Positions 18,319 through 26,341 of a stretch of 34,589 nt of DNA are shown here, in pieces (positions within the stretch are counted from its first letter, which is position 1; every line of letters begins with the position of its first letter). The stretch comes from Paracoccus sp. (in: a-proteobacteria). GTDB taxonomy: Bacteria; Pseudomonadota; Alphaproteobacteria; Rhodobacterales; Rhodobacteraceae. The stretch is taken from NCBI RefSeq assembly GCF_030538495.1, contig NZ_JAUNTW010000016.1:1-34589 (forward strand), given 5' to 3'. Both the position numbers and the translations under genes were made by a program. Below the pieces are notes generated by a model, which saw nothing but the letters and a program-made list of their open reading frames with translations, was not told the DNA's origin and did no database searches.

Positions 18319-20028
18319 TTACATTGCGTTGGTTTCGGGGCCTTTGCCCATGCCCAGCCGTTCGGCCAGCATGATCACCGCCAGCGAAAAGCCCATGATC
18401 AGCGTGACATAGACCAGATTCAGCGCCTTTTGCTGCGGGTCCGGCACGACTGAATTATCGACAATCGCAATCGGCAGAGGCCGGTTGTTGACGTTATACA
18501 AAAAGGCCGACAGCGGATATTCCGTCATCAGATCGTTAAAGGTCATCCCCGCGACCAGAACCGCCGTGGGCGCGACCAGCGGAAAGGTGATGCGGCGGAA
18601 CCGATACAGGGCGGATGCACCCATCGAGCGCGCGGCCTCGTCATACGCCGGGTCGATGCCGGCAAAGGACGCGCGCAGAAACCGCACCATCAGCGGCAGG
18701 ATCACGACCATGTAACCGATGGGCAAAATCCAAAAGCCCCCCAGCAGCACCTGATTGAACACCAACAGATTGGGTCGATCAAAGACCGCGATCAAACCGA
18801 CCGCCAACAGGATCGACGGCACCACCCAAGGCAGGAAAAACGCAATATCCAAGCCCCGCGTAAACCAGTTGCGATGCCGCAGCATCACAGGCACCGCGAA
18901 CAGGGTCAGCGCCAGACCGGCGGCCACGGCGATCAGCCCCATGCGCATGGAATTGAAAAACGGGGCAAAGGCCGACCCTTCGCTGAACACGCGGATGTAA
19001 TTTTCCAGCGTCAGCCGCGTGGGCAGGGGATGGATGCCAATATCGGCGGCGGGGCCAAAGGAAAACAGCACGACCAAGGCCACCGGCACGACATAGATCA
19101 GCCACATCACCCATGCCACGCCGTGCAGCGCGATATTCGCCACCGGGTTTTGCACCCGGCGCAGGCGGATGGGGACGGGGGTTTTTGCGCCTCCGGCCCG
19201 TGCGCCGCGGGATTCGTAATATTGCGCCGCCAAAATCAGCACCATCACCACGACGCCCAACAGCAACGCCAAGGCCGCCGCCATATCCTGACGCCGCAGG
19301 CTGTTCAGCGTCAAAATCACCTGCGAGATCATGTAAAAATCCCGCCCGCCCAAGATTTGCGGCGCGGCAAAGGACCCGATGGCGGTGTAAACCGTCAGCA
19401 AGATCACCGCCAGCAGCGTGGGCATCAGCACGGGCAGAACGACCCGGCGCAGGATGGTGGTTTCGGATGCGCCCATGGACCGGGCGGCCTCGATGATGGA
19501 ATAATCCACCCGGCGCATCGCGGCGCGCAGGAACAGGAAATAGAAGCTGGTCATCAAAAAGGTGTGCGCATACAGCACCCCGAACCAGCCGTGAAACCAT
19601 TTCGGGTCCATCCCCGGGATCAGCCGCAATGTGAATGCGGTCAGCGCGCCCCCCGGCCCATAGGTAAAGTTATACCCCGACGCCGCGATCACGCCGCCAA
19701 AGACCAGCGGCACGGCAAAGCCGATCTTCAGGATGCTGCGCCCCCGGACATGGAAATATTCCAGCACGGCGACCTGAAACACGCCCACGATGGTGACGGT
19801 CACGGCGGTGATGGCGGTCATCCAGACCGTGTTCCACATCGCTGTGCGCACTCGGTTGGACCCGGCAAGGTCGCTGGCGATCTGGCCGATGGCAAATTCG
19901 CCGCCCCGGAAAAACGCGGCATAAAGCGATCCGAACAGCGGCATGATGATGAACGCGATCAGCACCCAGACGGTGACTGCGCAGCCCAGCCAGAACCCGG
20001 CGCGTTCAAATGTGATGTTGCGGGTCAT
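18319..20028 (-). CDS. ABC transporter fused double permease (FbpB/AfuB type)
   Basis: The 569-residue inner-membrane protein contains two complete permease units joined in one chain, as in FbpB, AfuB and ThiP. About twelve membrane segments are visible. Each half carries an EAA loop: EAARSMGASETTILRRVVLPVLMP near residue 200 and DEAARSMGASALYRFRRITFPLV near residue 490. The two loops match closely in EAARSMGAS, as expected of an ancient internal duplication. Its start overlaps the ATPase stop by four bases. With the ATPase and binding protein it forms an importer; the catabolic neighbours argue for a phosphorylated sugar rather than iron. Confidence 0.92.
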   Translation of the reverse strand: MTRNITFERAGFWLGCAVTVWVLIAFIIMPLFGSLYAAFFRGGEFAIGQIASDLAGSNRVRTAMWNTVWMTAITAVTVTIVGVFQVAVLEYFHVRGRSILKIGFAVPLVFGGVIAASGYNFTYGPGGALTAFTLRLIPGMDPKWFHGWFGVLYAHTFLMTSFYFLFLRAAMRRVDYSIIEAARSMGASETTILRRVVLPVLMPTLLAVILLTVYTAIGSFAAPQILGGRDFYMISQVILTLNSLRRQDMAAALALLLGVVVMVLILAAQYYESRGARAGGAKTPVPIRLRRVQNPVANIALHGVAWVMWLIYVVPVALVVLFSFGPAADIGIHPLPTRLTLENYIRVFSEGSAFAPFFNSMRMGLIAVAAGLALTLFAVPVMLRHRNWFTRGLDIAFFLPWVVPSILLAVGLIAVFDRPNLLVFNQVLLGGFWILPIGYMVVILPLMVRFLRASFAGIDPAYDEAARSMGASALYRFRRITFPLVAPTAVLVAGMTFNDLMTEYPLSAFLYNVNNRPLPIAIVDNSVVPDPQQKALNLVYVTLIMGFSLAVIMLAERLGMGKGPETNAM

Positions 20029-21026
20029 GCGTCATCCCCCGCAAAGACATGCACGCCGCTGTCGCGCAGGCTGACCGATACGCGGTCGCCCACCTGAGGC
20101 ACCGCGCCGCCATGTCGCACCGCCGCCAGACGACCGCCCGGCATGTCACATTCAATCCGGCTGTAACCGCCCAGAAATTCCACATGCGTGACCTCGGCCG
20201 GGGCGGGGTCATCGGCGCGGGGTTCGGACAGGATCACGTCTTCGTGCCGCACAAAGACGCGGCCATGTCGATGACCGGTCAGACGTTCCGCCAGTGCGGG
20301 CGGCAATTCATTCGCATTGCCGATAAATTCGCAGATAAAGGCCGATGCCGGTTCCGCATAGAGCGTCTGCCCATCGGCCAGCTGTTCAATCCGCCCGCCA
20401 TTCAGCACCACAATGCGGTCCGACATGGACAGGGCTTCGTCCTGATCATGGGTCACGAAAATCGCGGTAAAGCCAAAATCGGCCTGCATCCGTTTGATCT
20501 CGCGCCGCATGGTGATGCGGACGCGGGCGTCCAGATTGGACAGCGGTTCATCAAACAGCAGCACCCGCGACCCCATGACCAAGGCACGCGCAATCGCCAC
20601 GCGCTGTTGCTGGCCGCCCGACATTTCCGCGGGGCGTTTGTCCAGATGCGCGGCAATGCCCGATGTTTCGGCAATCTGACGCACGCGGGCGTCGATTTCG
20701 GCTTTGGGACGGCGGGCCACGCGCATCCCAAAGGCGATGTTTTCATAGGCGGTCATCGTCGGGAACAGGGCATAGTTCTGAAACACAATCCCCACATCGC
20801 GCCGTTCGGGGGGCAGGGCGGTGATGTCGCGCCCCTCAAGCAGGATGCGACCGCCCAAGGCGGGCTGAAACCCGGCAATCGTGCGCAAAACCGTGGTTTT
20901 GCCGCAGCCCGACGGGCCAAGCAGGCTGATAAACTCGCCGGGGCGCACCGACAGGTTAAAGTCGTTGACCACGATTTTATCGCCATAGCCGATGGCCAGA
21001 TCGTTGATAATCAGAACAGGTTCCAT
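20025..21026 (-). CDS. ABC transporter ATP-binding protein (FbpC/PotA type)
   Basis: The 333-residue ATPase energises the import system. Walker A is GPSGCGKTT, the Q-loop lies in VFQNYALFPTMT, the signature is MSGGQQQRVAIARAL, Walker B is LLFDEPLSNLD and the switch histidine sits in VTHDQDEALS. The C-terminal third has a TOBE-type domain (HEDVILSE onward), usual in ferric, spermidine and sugar-phosphate transporters. It lies 53 bp downstream of the binding-protein gene, after a hairpin, and overlaps the permease gene. Confidence 0.94.
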   Translation of the reverse strand: MEPVLIINDLAIGYGDKIVVNDFNLSVRPGEFISLLGPSGCGKTTVLRTIAGFQPALGGRILLEGRDITALPPERRDVGIVFQNYALFPTMTAYENIAFGMRVARRPKAEIDARVRQIAETSGIAAHLDKRPAEMSGGQQQRVAIARALVMGSRVLLFDEPLSNLDARVRITMRREIKRMQADFGFTAIFVTHDQDEALSMSDRIVVLNGGRIEQLADGQTLYAEPASAFICEFIGNANELPPALAERLTGHRHGRVFVRHEDVILSEPRADDPAPAEVTHVEFLGGYSRIECDMPGGRLAAVRHGGAVPQVGDRVSVSLRDSGVHVFAGDDA

Positions 21027-21051
21027 AACGCCCCCCTTAGGATGCAGAAAG

Positions 21052-21072
21052 GCGGGGCCAGTGCGGCCCCGC
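21052..21072 (-). terminator. intra-operon hairpin between binding protein and ATPase genes
   Basis: GCGGGGCC and GGCCCCGC form a perfect 8-bp stem with a 5-nt loop just after the binding-protein stop. On the transcribed strand it is followed by CTTTCT rather than a full T-run. It probably attenuates transcription or protects the 3' end of the binding-protein message, as in the peptide operon. Confidence 0.55.
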
Positions 21073-21079
21073 GCTGTCG

Positions 21080-22075
21080 TTAGCGGATGTCGAGTTCAAT
21101 CGTCTGCAACCAGCCATCCAGTTGCGGGGCCACAATGTCCCAGTCGATCGGCTGCGGATGGACCATGTTCGCCTGCGCCTGAACCTCGGCCGGAGATGCG
21201 GCAAGGGCTGCGGGCAAAGCGGGGATTTGGTTAAACTGGTTGGCATAGGCTGTCATCGTTTCTTCGGACCCCCACCAATCAACAAAAGCCTGCGCGGCGT
21301 CCTGTTGTTTGCTGCCGGCCATGATCGCGATGCCTTCGGCGATCACGGGCGTGCCGCCTTCGGTGTCCACGATAACGGGGGTGTAGTCCATGGCCGCCGC
21401 GTGACGGAACGCGCCGCCCATCCAGTTCAGGTCAATGACCGCGCCTTCGTTGCGGAAGGCCTGCGTTTTGCCTTCGTCGTCGCGGATTTCAACGCCATTG
21501 GCGAAAAAGTCGCGCATGAACTGCCAGCCTTCGTCGCTGATCGTGCCGTTTTCATCGGCAAAGCGCACCAGCATCCCGGCCAGATACACGCGCGTTGTCT
21601 GCCACGCCAGATCGCCGATGGTGTATTTGCCCTGATATTCGGGCTTGGCCAGATCCAGCCAGCTTTTCGGCGCGTCATCCGCCGACAACGCGTCGCTGTT
21701 ATAGGAAATCACGATCGGCGTTTGCCAGAATTTATGCACCATGGCGTCGGGATCGTTGAACTGTTCGGGCAGATCGGCGGCCCAAGCGGGGCTGTAGGCG
21801 GCAAACAGCCCTTCTTTCTTCAGCAGGGCCATGGACCCGTCCACCAGACCCATGACGATATCGGCCTGCGGGTTGTTGCGTTCGGCCAGCAGGCGGTCGA
21901 ACAATTCGCCCCCGCCCGCGTTCAGGATCGACACGTCATGGCCCGCGGCGCGCGCCTGATCGGCAATCCACTGGCCCCGGTCGCCCCCCTGCGGCGAATA
22001 GATGACCAGAGGCGCGGCAAGAGCAGGCAGCGCAAAGCACAGCGCGGCGGCGGCGAAAGAAACAGTCCGAAGCAT
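21080..22075 (-). CDS. extracellular solute-binding protein (ferric/sugar-phosphate type)
   Basis: The 331-residue periplasmic protein is of the iron(III)/2-aminoethylphosphonate/hexose-phosphate binding type (SBP_bac_6/FbpA-AfuA group). A Sec signal peptide covers residues 1-20 (MLRTVSFAAAALCFALPALA). Typical blocks follow: LVIYSPQGG, NPQADIVMG, PIVISYNSD and SWLDLAKPEYQGK. The pair of adjacent tyrosines used by many ferric-binding proteins is not seen. This favours a phosphorylated or anionic organic ligand, consistent with the isomerase and phosphatase downstream. It is the first gene of the leftward operon, divergent from the ROK regulator. Confidence 0.88.
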   Translation of the reverse strand: MLRTVSFAAAALCFALPALAAPLVIYSPQGGDRGQWIADQARAAGHDVSILNAGGGELFDRLLAERNNPQADIVMGLVDGSMALLKKEGLFAAYSPAWAADLPEQFNDPDAMVHKFWQTPIVISYNSDALSADDAPKSWLDLAKPEYQGKYTIGDLAWQTTRVYLAGMLVRFADENGTISDEGWQFMRDFFANGVEIRDDEGKTQAFRNEGAVIDLNWMGGAFRHAAAMDYTPVIVDTEGGTPVIAEGIAIMAGSKQQDAAQAFVDWWGSEETMTAYANQFNQIPALPAALAASPAEVQAQANMVHPQPIDWDIVAPQLDGWLQTIELDIR

Positions 22076-22131
22076 GGGAACCCCCTTTGTGATGATTCTG
22101 CCATCAGCATAACGGTGGTTTACGACAGATT

Positions 22132-22148
22132 AATTACATTTTGTAATT
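22132..22148. promoter_or_regulatory. AT-rich palindrome, candidate ROK operator
   Basis: AATTACA-TTT-TGTAATT is a perfect 7-bp inverted repeat with a 3-bp centre. It lies in the 145-bp divergent region between the binding-protein gene and the ROK regulator gene, about 57 bp from the first and 73 bp from the second start. Position and symmetry suit an operator for the adjacent repressor. The surrounding AT-rich bases stand out from the local high GC. Confidence 0.5.
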
Positions 22149-22220
22149 TAATTTAGTGACCCGATCTGGTGACCCGCAAAATCAGTTGCGTGGCGGCGCG
22201 TGACCTGCCATCTGGCAGGG

Positions 22221-23345
22221 ATGGACCATGATGTGTTGCCCCCCCTACGGCCGCTATCGGCCAGCGAACGCCAGTTGATCGAACTGGTGCGGCGCGGGGG
22301 TGGCGTGGCGCGGGTGGATCTGGCGGCAGGGGCCGGTTTGACCGGCGCTTCGGTTACGCGGCTGGTTGGCGGGCTGATTGATATGGGCATTTTCGACGAG
22401 CAGGTCGAACATCAGGGCCGGCAGGGCCAGCCCAAACGCCTGTTATCGCTGCGCGCGGGCAGCGTGTTTGCCGCCGGGATCAGCTTTTCCCTGTCGCGCA
22501 TGGATATGGTGGTGATCGACCTGACGGGGCAAACGCTTGCGCGCCAATCCCTGAATATTGAAGGCCGCAACGCCCGCGCCGTGGCCGACTGCGCCGCAGA
22601 GGCGCTGTCCGCTCTGCTGGACCGCCACAACGTCCCGCGCCATCGTTTTTGTGGCGTCGGTTGCGCGATTCCCGGCAATTTCGGCACCTTCAGCACGCTG
22701 ATCCGCGCGCATGAGTTTTTCCTTGATTTCGACGATGACCGCGCGATGCAGGCGTTCAGCGATGCCTTTGACGTGCCGGTGTTTATGGAAAATGACGGCG
22801 CGGCGGCGGCTTTGGGGGAATATCTGTGGGGCTATCAGTCTGACGATGGCGCGTCGCTGTTTCTGATCCATATTGGCCACGGCTTAGGCGGCGGCGCGGT
22901 CATCGACGGGCGCCCGTTCCGAGGCGCGCATGGCAATGCCTGTTTGCCGGGGGTGCTGTTTCCCTATGGCACGCCGCGCCCGACCGGGCAGGATCTGATG
23001 CAGGTCTTGCAGGATGGCGGGCAGTCGATTGCCGATTTTGACGCGCTGCGCGACCTGACGACCGCAGGGCGCGCGATTCTGAGCGGCTGGATCAACCGCG
23101 CGGGGCGTCAGTTGGGGCAGGCCGCGCGCGTCGTCACCGGCTTGATCGACCCGACGGTGATTGTGGTGGGGGGGCGTCTGCCTGGCCCGGTGAACACGGC
23201 ACTGGTCGCGGCGGCGCTGTCCGAACCCTTGCCCGGCCCGTCCCGGCGGCTGACGATCCCGCCGCTGCGGGCATCCGTTCTGGGGCCTGCGGGTGGGGCG
23301 CTGGGCGCGGCGGGGGTGCCTCTGGCCGCGCAGGTGTTTGGGTAA
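22221..23345 (+). CDS. ROK-family transcriptional regulator
   Basis: The roughly 374-residue protein has an N-terminal winged helix (about residues 10-65, with ARVDLAAGAGLTGASVTRLVGGLID) followed by a ROK sugar-kinase-like domain. The domain shows VGCAIPGNFG, MENDGAAAALGEYLWG and HIGHGLGGGAVIDGRPFRGAHGNAC. The glycine-rich phosphate loop is present. The CxCGxxGC zinc motif of active ROK kinases and of NagC/Mlc is not seen, only one cysteine remaining in that area. Regulators of this family repress sugar-uptake operons until a sugar or sugar phosphate binds. The start is uncertain: GTG at 22200 adds seven residues, ATG at 22221 is preferred for its fit to family length. It is divergent from the transport operon it probably controls. 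Confidence 0.88.
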   Translation: MDHDVLPPLRPLSASERQLIELVRRGGGVARVDLAAGAGLTGASVTRLVGGLIDMGIFDEQVEHQGRQGQPKRLLSLRAGSVFAAGISFSLSRMDMVVIDLTGQTLARQSLNIEGRNARAVADCAAEALSALLDRHNVPRHRFCGVGCAIPGNFGTFSTLIRAHEFFLDFDDDRAMQAFSDAFDVPVFMENDGAAAALGEYLWGYQSDDGASLFLIHIGHGLGGGAVIDGRPFRGAHGNACLPGVLFPYGTPRPTGQDLMQVLQDGGQSIADFDALRDLTTAGRAILSGWINRAGRQLGQAARVVTGLIDPTVIVVGGRLPGPVNTALVAAALSEPLPGPSRRLTIPPLRASVLGPAGGALGAAGVPLAAQVFG

Positions 23346-23480
23346 TGCCCCGTCGCAGCATTTGCGCAACAGCGGCAGATAACGAAAAACTGTGCAGAAA
23401 AATAGGTTGTTTCCTACGTAGAACCGTGGTTATGGGAAAATTCCACCAATTGCGGGTTAGACGGCGAAGGAGATCAGGCT

Positions 23481-25685
23481 ATGGCTGAAGTTTGGGTGTA
23501 TCGTGGCAGCGGCCCGATTGACTGGTATCACGACATGTATGCCGGTGAAACCGGTCCCGATGCCGGTTTCCTGCCGAATTTTGGCGTCGAACGTCACAAA
23601 ATTCTGTCGGCAACGTCATCGAAAATCGTTCTGCAGTTGGAAGATGAAGACGATCCCGATTGGAACAGCACGCTGATCATTGACGGTCGCAATCTGACCT
23701 GGCGCGCGAAAGACGGTAAGCTTGAGGGGCTGACCAGCGGCGTCATCACCGCGATGTCGACAACTGCGCCTTGGGATTACGGCACGCTGAAAAAGGGCGA
23801 TGTTTACTTTGCCCTGCGTGATCTGGACCTGTTGGTGGCTGAATACAACGAATTGTTGACGCAAAAGCCCGAAGACCAATTTTTCGCGATCATGCGCGGC
23901 GATGACCGGATTTTCGGCACGGATGGCGTGGACGAAGGGCCGGATGGCGAAGTCATCATCTATGGCGATACGCTGGCTGGTGGCGAAGGCAACGATACCA
24001 TTTATGGCTATGGCGGGCCGGACGAATTGTTCGGCCGCGGCGGCGATGACGTGATCTATGGCGGTGACGGCAATGACACCATCGAGGGCGGCTTTGGCGA
24101 TGACACGCTCTATGGTGGCAACGGCGATGATGTGCTGAATGGCGGCGAAGGCGATGATCGCCTGTTCGGCGGCGCGGGCAATGATACGCTGTATGGCGGT
24201 ATTGACGGCGACGATTTCCTGTCGGGCGGGGCCGGTGATGACCGCCTGTTCGGCTTTGCAGGCCGCGACACGCTGGAAGGCGGATCGGGCAACGATTACC
24301 TGCGCGGCGGCTTGGGCGATGACCTGCTGTATGGCGGCACCGGCGACGACACGCTGCACGGCGACGAAGGCAATGACGTTCTGCATGGCGACCAAGGCCG
24401 CGACACGCTGTTCGGCGGCCAGGGCAATGATACCCTCTATGGCGGCAGTGCCGCTGATATGCTGTATGGCGGCCACGGCAATGACCTGATGTATGGCGGC
24501 ACCGGCAACGACACGCTGTTCGGCGGCTGGGGCAACGATTATCTGTCGGGCGGCGAAGGCAATGACCGCCTGTTCGGTTATGAAGATAACGATACGCTGT
24601 ATGGCAATGCTGGCGACGATTATCTGAACGGCGGCGAAGGCAATGACGTCCTGTATGGCGGCGCGGGCGACGACTTCCTCGAAGGGGAGGACGGCAATGA
24701 CCGCCTGTTCGGCGGCAGCGGCGACGACCGCCTGTTCGGCGGTAAGGGCGATGATTATCTGGCCGGTGGGTCGGGCAATGACCGTCTGTTCGGCAATCAG
24801 GGTCACGATACGCTGTATGGCAACGCTGGCGATGATGACCTGCGCGGCGGTCAGGGTCACGACCTGCTCTATGGCGGCGCGGGCAATGACAGCCTGTATG
24901 GCGGTGTGGACGACGACACTCTGTATGGCGGCAATGGCGACGACTACCTGTCGGGTGGTTTGGGCGAAGACCTGCTCTATGGCGGCGATGGCCGCGATAC
25001 ACTGTATGGTGGCAACGGCAATGACACGCTGTATGGCGGCGCTGCGGCGGACGATCTGCGCGGCGGCAATGGCAATGATTCGCTCTACGGCGGCGCGGGC
25101 AACGATACCTTGTATGGTCAGGACGGCGATGACCGCCTGATGGGTGAAGATGGTAACGACGTTCTGTTCGGCGGCCAAGGCAATGACCGGCTGTTCGGCG
25201 GGCGGGGTAATGACAGCTTGCGTGGTGGTGCCGATGATGACGCGCTGTATGGTGGCGTGGGCAACGACACGCTGCAAGGTGATGCCGGCAATGACTCGCT
25301 GTATGGCGGCACCGGTGCCGATGTGCTGATCGGCGGGGCGGGCCTTGACGTGATGTATGGCGGTCAAGATCAGGACCGCGACGTGTTCGTGTTCAACCAT
25401 ATTCGCGACAGCGGTTTGGGCTTGGGCAATCGCGACGTGATCCATGACTTTGTGTCGGGGATTGACGTGATCGACCTGTCGGCGATTGACGCCAACAACA
25501 TCAACCGGGACGGGATTCAGGAATTCAACTTCAGCGACACGGGCGCGCAGGCGAATTCAGTCTGGACGATCAAATCCGGCAAGAATCTGGTTGTTCGCGT
25601 TGATTACGATGGCGACGCCCGGGCCGATATGGAGATTCTGGTTGCCAATATCGCGTCGCTGACGGCGGATGATTTCATCCTGTAA
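23481..25685 (+). CDS. RTX calcium-binding repeat protein, probable type I secretion substrate
   Basis: The 734-residue acidic protein has three parts. Residues 1 to about 165 form a unique N-terminal domain (MAEVWVYRGSGPIDWYHDMY onward) that I do not recognise. Residues about 165-640 consist of roughly fifty GGxGxDxLx nonapeptides (GNDTLYGG, GDDRLFGG and variants) that fold as a calcium-binding parallel beta roll. The C-terminal about 95 residues (DVFVFNHIRDS, then DVIHDFVSGIDVIDLSAID, ending LTADDFIL) match the end of serralysin-like and other RTX proteins and should carry the uncleaved type I secretion signal. No N-terminal signal peptide is present. AAGGAG lies 8 nt before the ATG. No HlyB/HlyD/TolC genes are in the window. 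Adhesion, surface coat or enzyme roles are possible; no catalytic motif is visible. Confidence 0.92.
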   Translation: MAEVWVYRGSGPIDWYHDMYAGETGPDAGFLPNFGVERHKILSATSSKIVLQLEDEDDPDWNSTLIIDGRNLTWRAKDGKLEGLTSGVITAMSTTAPWDYGTLKKGDVYFALRDLDLLVAEYNELLTQKPEDQFFAIMRGDDRIFGTDGVDEGPDGEVIIYGDTLAGGEGNDTIYGYGGPDELFGRGGDDVIYGGDGNDTIEGGFGDDTLYGGNGDDVLNGGEGDDRLFGGAGNDTLYGGIDGDDFLSGGAGDDRLFGFAGRDTLEGGSGNDYLRGGLGDDLLYGGTGDDTLHGDEGNDVLHGDQGRDTLFGGQGNDTLYGGSAADMLYGGHGNDLMYGGTGNDTLFGGWGNDYLSGGEGNDRLFGYEDNDTLYGNAGDDYLNGGEGNDVLYGGAGDDFLEGEDGNDRLFGGSGDDRLFGGKGDDYLAGGSGNDRLFGNQGHDTLYGNAGDDDLRGGQGHDLLYGGAGNDSLYGGVDDDTLYGGNGDDYLSGGLGEDLLYGGDGRDTLYGGNGNDTLYGGAAADDLRGGNGNDSLYGGAGNDTLYGQDGDDRLMGEDGNDVLFGGQGNDRLFGGRGNDSLRGGADDDALYGGVGNDTLQGDAGNDSLYGGTGADVLIGGAGLDVMYGGQDQDRDVFVFNHIRDSGLGLGNRDVIHDFVSGIDVIDLSAIDANNINRDGIQEFNFSDTGAQANSVWTIKSGKNLVVRVDYDGDARADMEILVANIASLTADDFIL
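23978..25360 (+). repeat. tandem 27-bp-based repeats encoding RTX nonapeptides
   Basis: The DNA is a long run of imperfect units about 27 bp long built on GGCAATGACACGCTGTATGG-like sequence. The encoded position after the leucine varies between YGG, FGG, RGG, SGG and NGG. The homology is high enough to allow slippage or unequal recombination, so copy number may differ between strains and the region is prone to assembly collapse. Confidence 0.85.
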
Positions 25686-25692
25686 CGAATAA

Positions 25693-25715
25693 GGGGGGCG
25701 GTTGATCCGCCCCCC
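25693..25715. terminator. bidirectional terminator between RTX gene and iscR-like gene
   Basis: GGGGGGCGG and CCGCCCCCC form a perfect 9-bp stem with a 5-nt loop between two convergent genes, 8 bp after the RTX stop and 7 bp after the regulator stop. Short T-rich tracts flank it on both sides (CTTCTTTAA on plus, CTTATTC on minus), so it may serve both transcripts. Confidence 0.7.
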
Positions 25716-25721
25716 ACTTCT

Positions 25722-26180
25722 TTAATCATCCACCACATTCAAAATCTGCGGCAAAGCCGGGCAGGGCAGCATCTGGTTCTGCGCAATATCGGCCAGCGTG
25801 GTGTTGTGCAAAAACACATAGACATGCGCCGACAGGCTTTCCCACAGCCGGTTTGACAGGGTTTGCGCCCGCGACCCGCAGACGCCGCCCGACGCGCCCG
25901 CGCCGACATGCAGGGCGCTGACGGTTTCGTCCACAGCCCCCAGAATTTCAGACACGCGGATCGTTTCCGGGGCGCGCGCCAGACGATAGCCGCCGCCGGG
26001 ACCGCGCACCGACGTCACCAGCCCCGCACGGCGCAGGCGCACGAACAGCTGTTCCAGATAGGGCAGGGAAATATCCTGACGTGTGGAAATCTCGGCCAGC
26101 GATGTCAGATCATCGCCCTTGGCAATGGCCAGATCGACCAAGGCGATAATGGCATAACGGCCTTTTGTTGATAATTTCAT
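25722..26180 (-). CDS. Rrf2-family regulator, IscR-like
   Basis: The 152-residue protein is an Rrf2 winged-helix regulator close to IscR. It opens with MKLSTKGRYAIIALVDLA and has the recognition helix region SLPYLEQLFVRLRRAGLV and the wing VRGPGGGYRLAR. Classical IscR uses three cysteines (92, 98, 104 in E. coli) to hold a 2Fe-2S cluster. Here only C101 lies in that region and C140 near the end. A reduced cysteine set has been reported for IscR of Rhodobacter sphaeroides, so this is consistent with a Rhodobacterales-type iron/oxidative-stress regulator. No suf or isc genes follow it in this window, which is unusual for an iscR-like gene; an A-type carrier gene lies about 4 kb away. Cluster binding is not demonstrated by sequence. 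Confidence 0.88.
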   Translation of the reverse strand: MKLSTKGRYAIIALVDLAIAKGDDLTSLAEISTRQDISLPYLEQLFVRLRRAGLVTSVRGPGGGYRLARAPETIRVSEILGAVDETVSALHVGAGASGGVCGSRAQTLSNRLWESLSAHVYVFLHNTTLADIAQNQMLPCPALPQILNVVDD

Positions 26181-26341
26181 CGCATTATCCCCCGTTCTGG
26201 TCGGTGCTGCGGATTGACGGCTGACCGAATGGCGCGCTATGCCAGACTGGCATGTGTCTTGTGTCCGGTCCTGTGGCTGCCCATCTAAAAGCTGCGCGAT
26301 CTTGCGTCAAGAAACCCTAAAAAAGCCCGCAAAGGAAGCCC

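Noticed and set aside
23978..25360. Regular repeats that might suggest a CRISPR array
   Set aside because: The repeats are contiguous, about 27 bp, in frame, and encode RTX nonapeptides; there are no unique spacers and no cas genes.
23616..25445. Long minus-strand open frame of about 609 residues opposite the RTX gene
   Set aside because: It is a mirror of the repeated GC-rich codons (monotonous VIA/AAIQ pattern), with no start signal and no known family.
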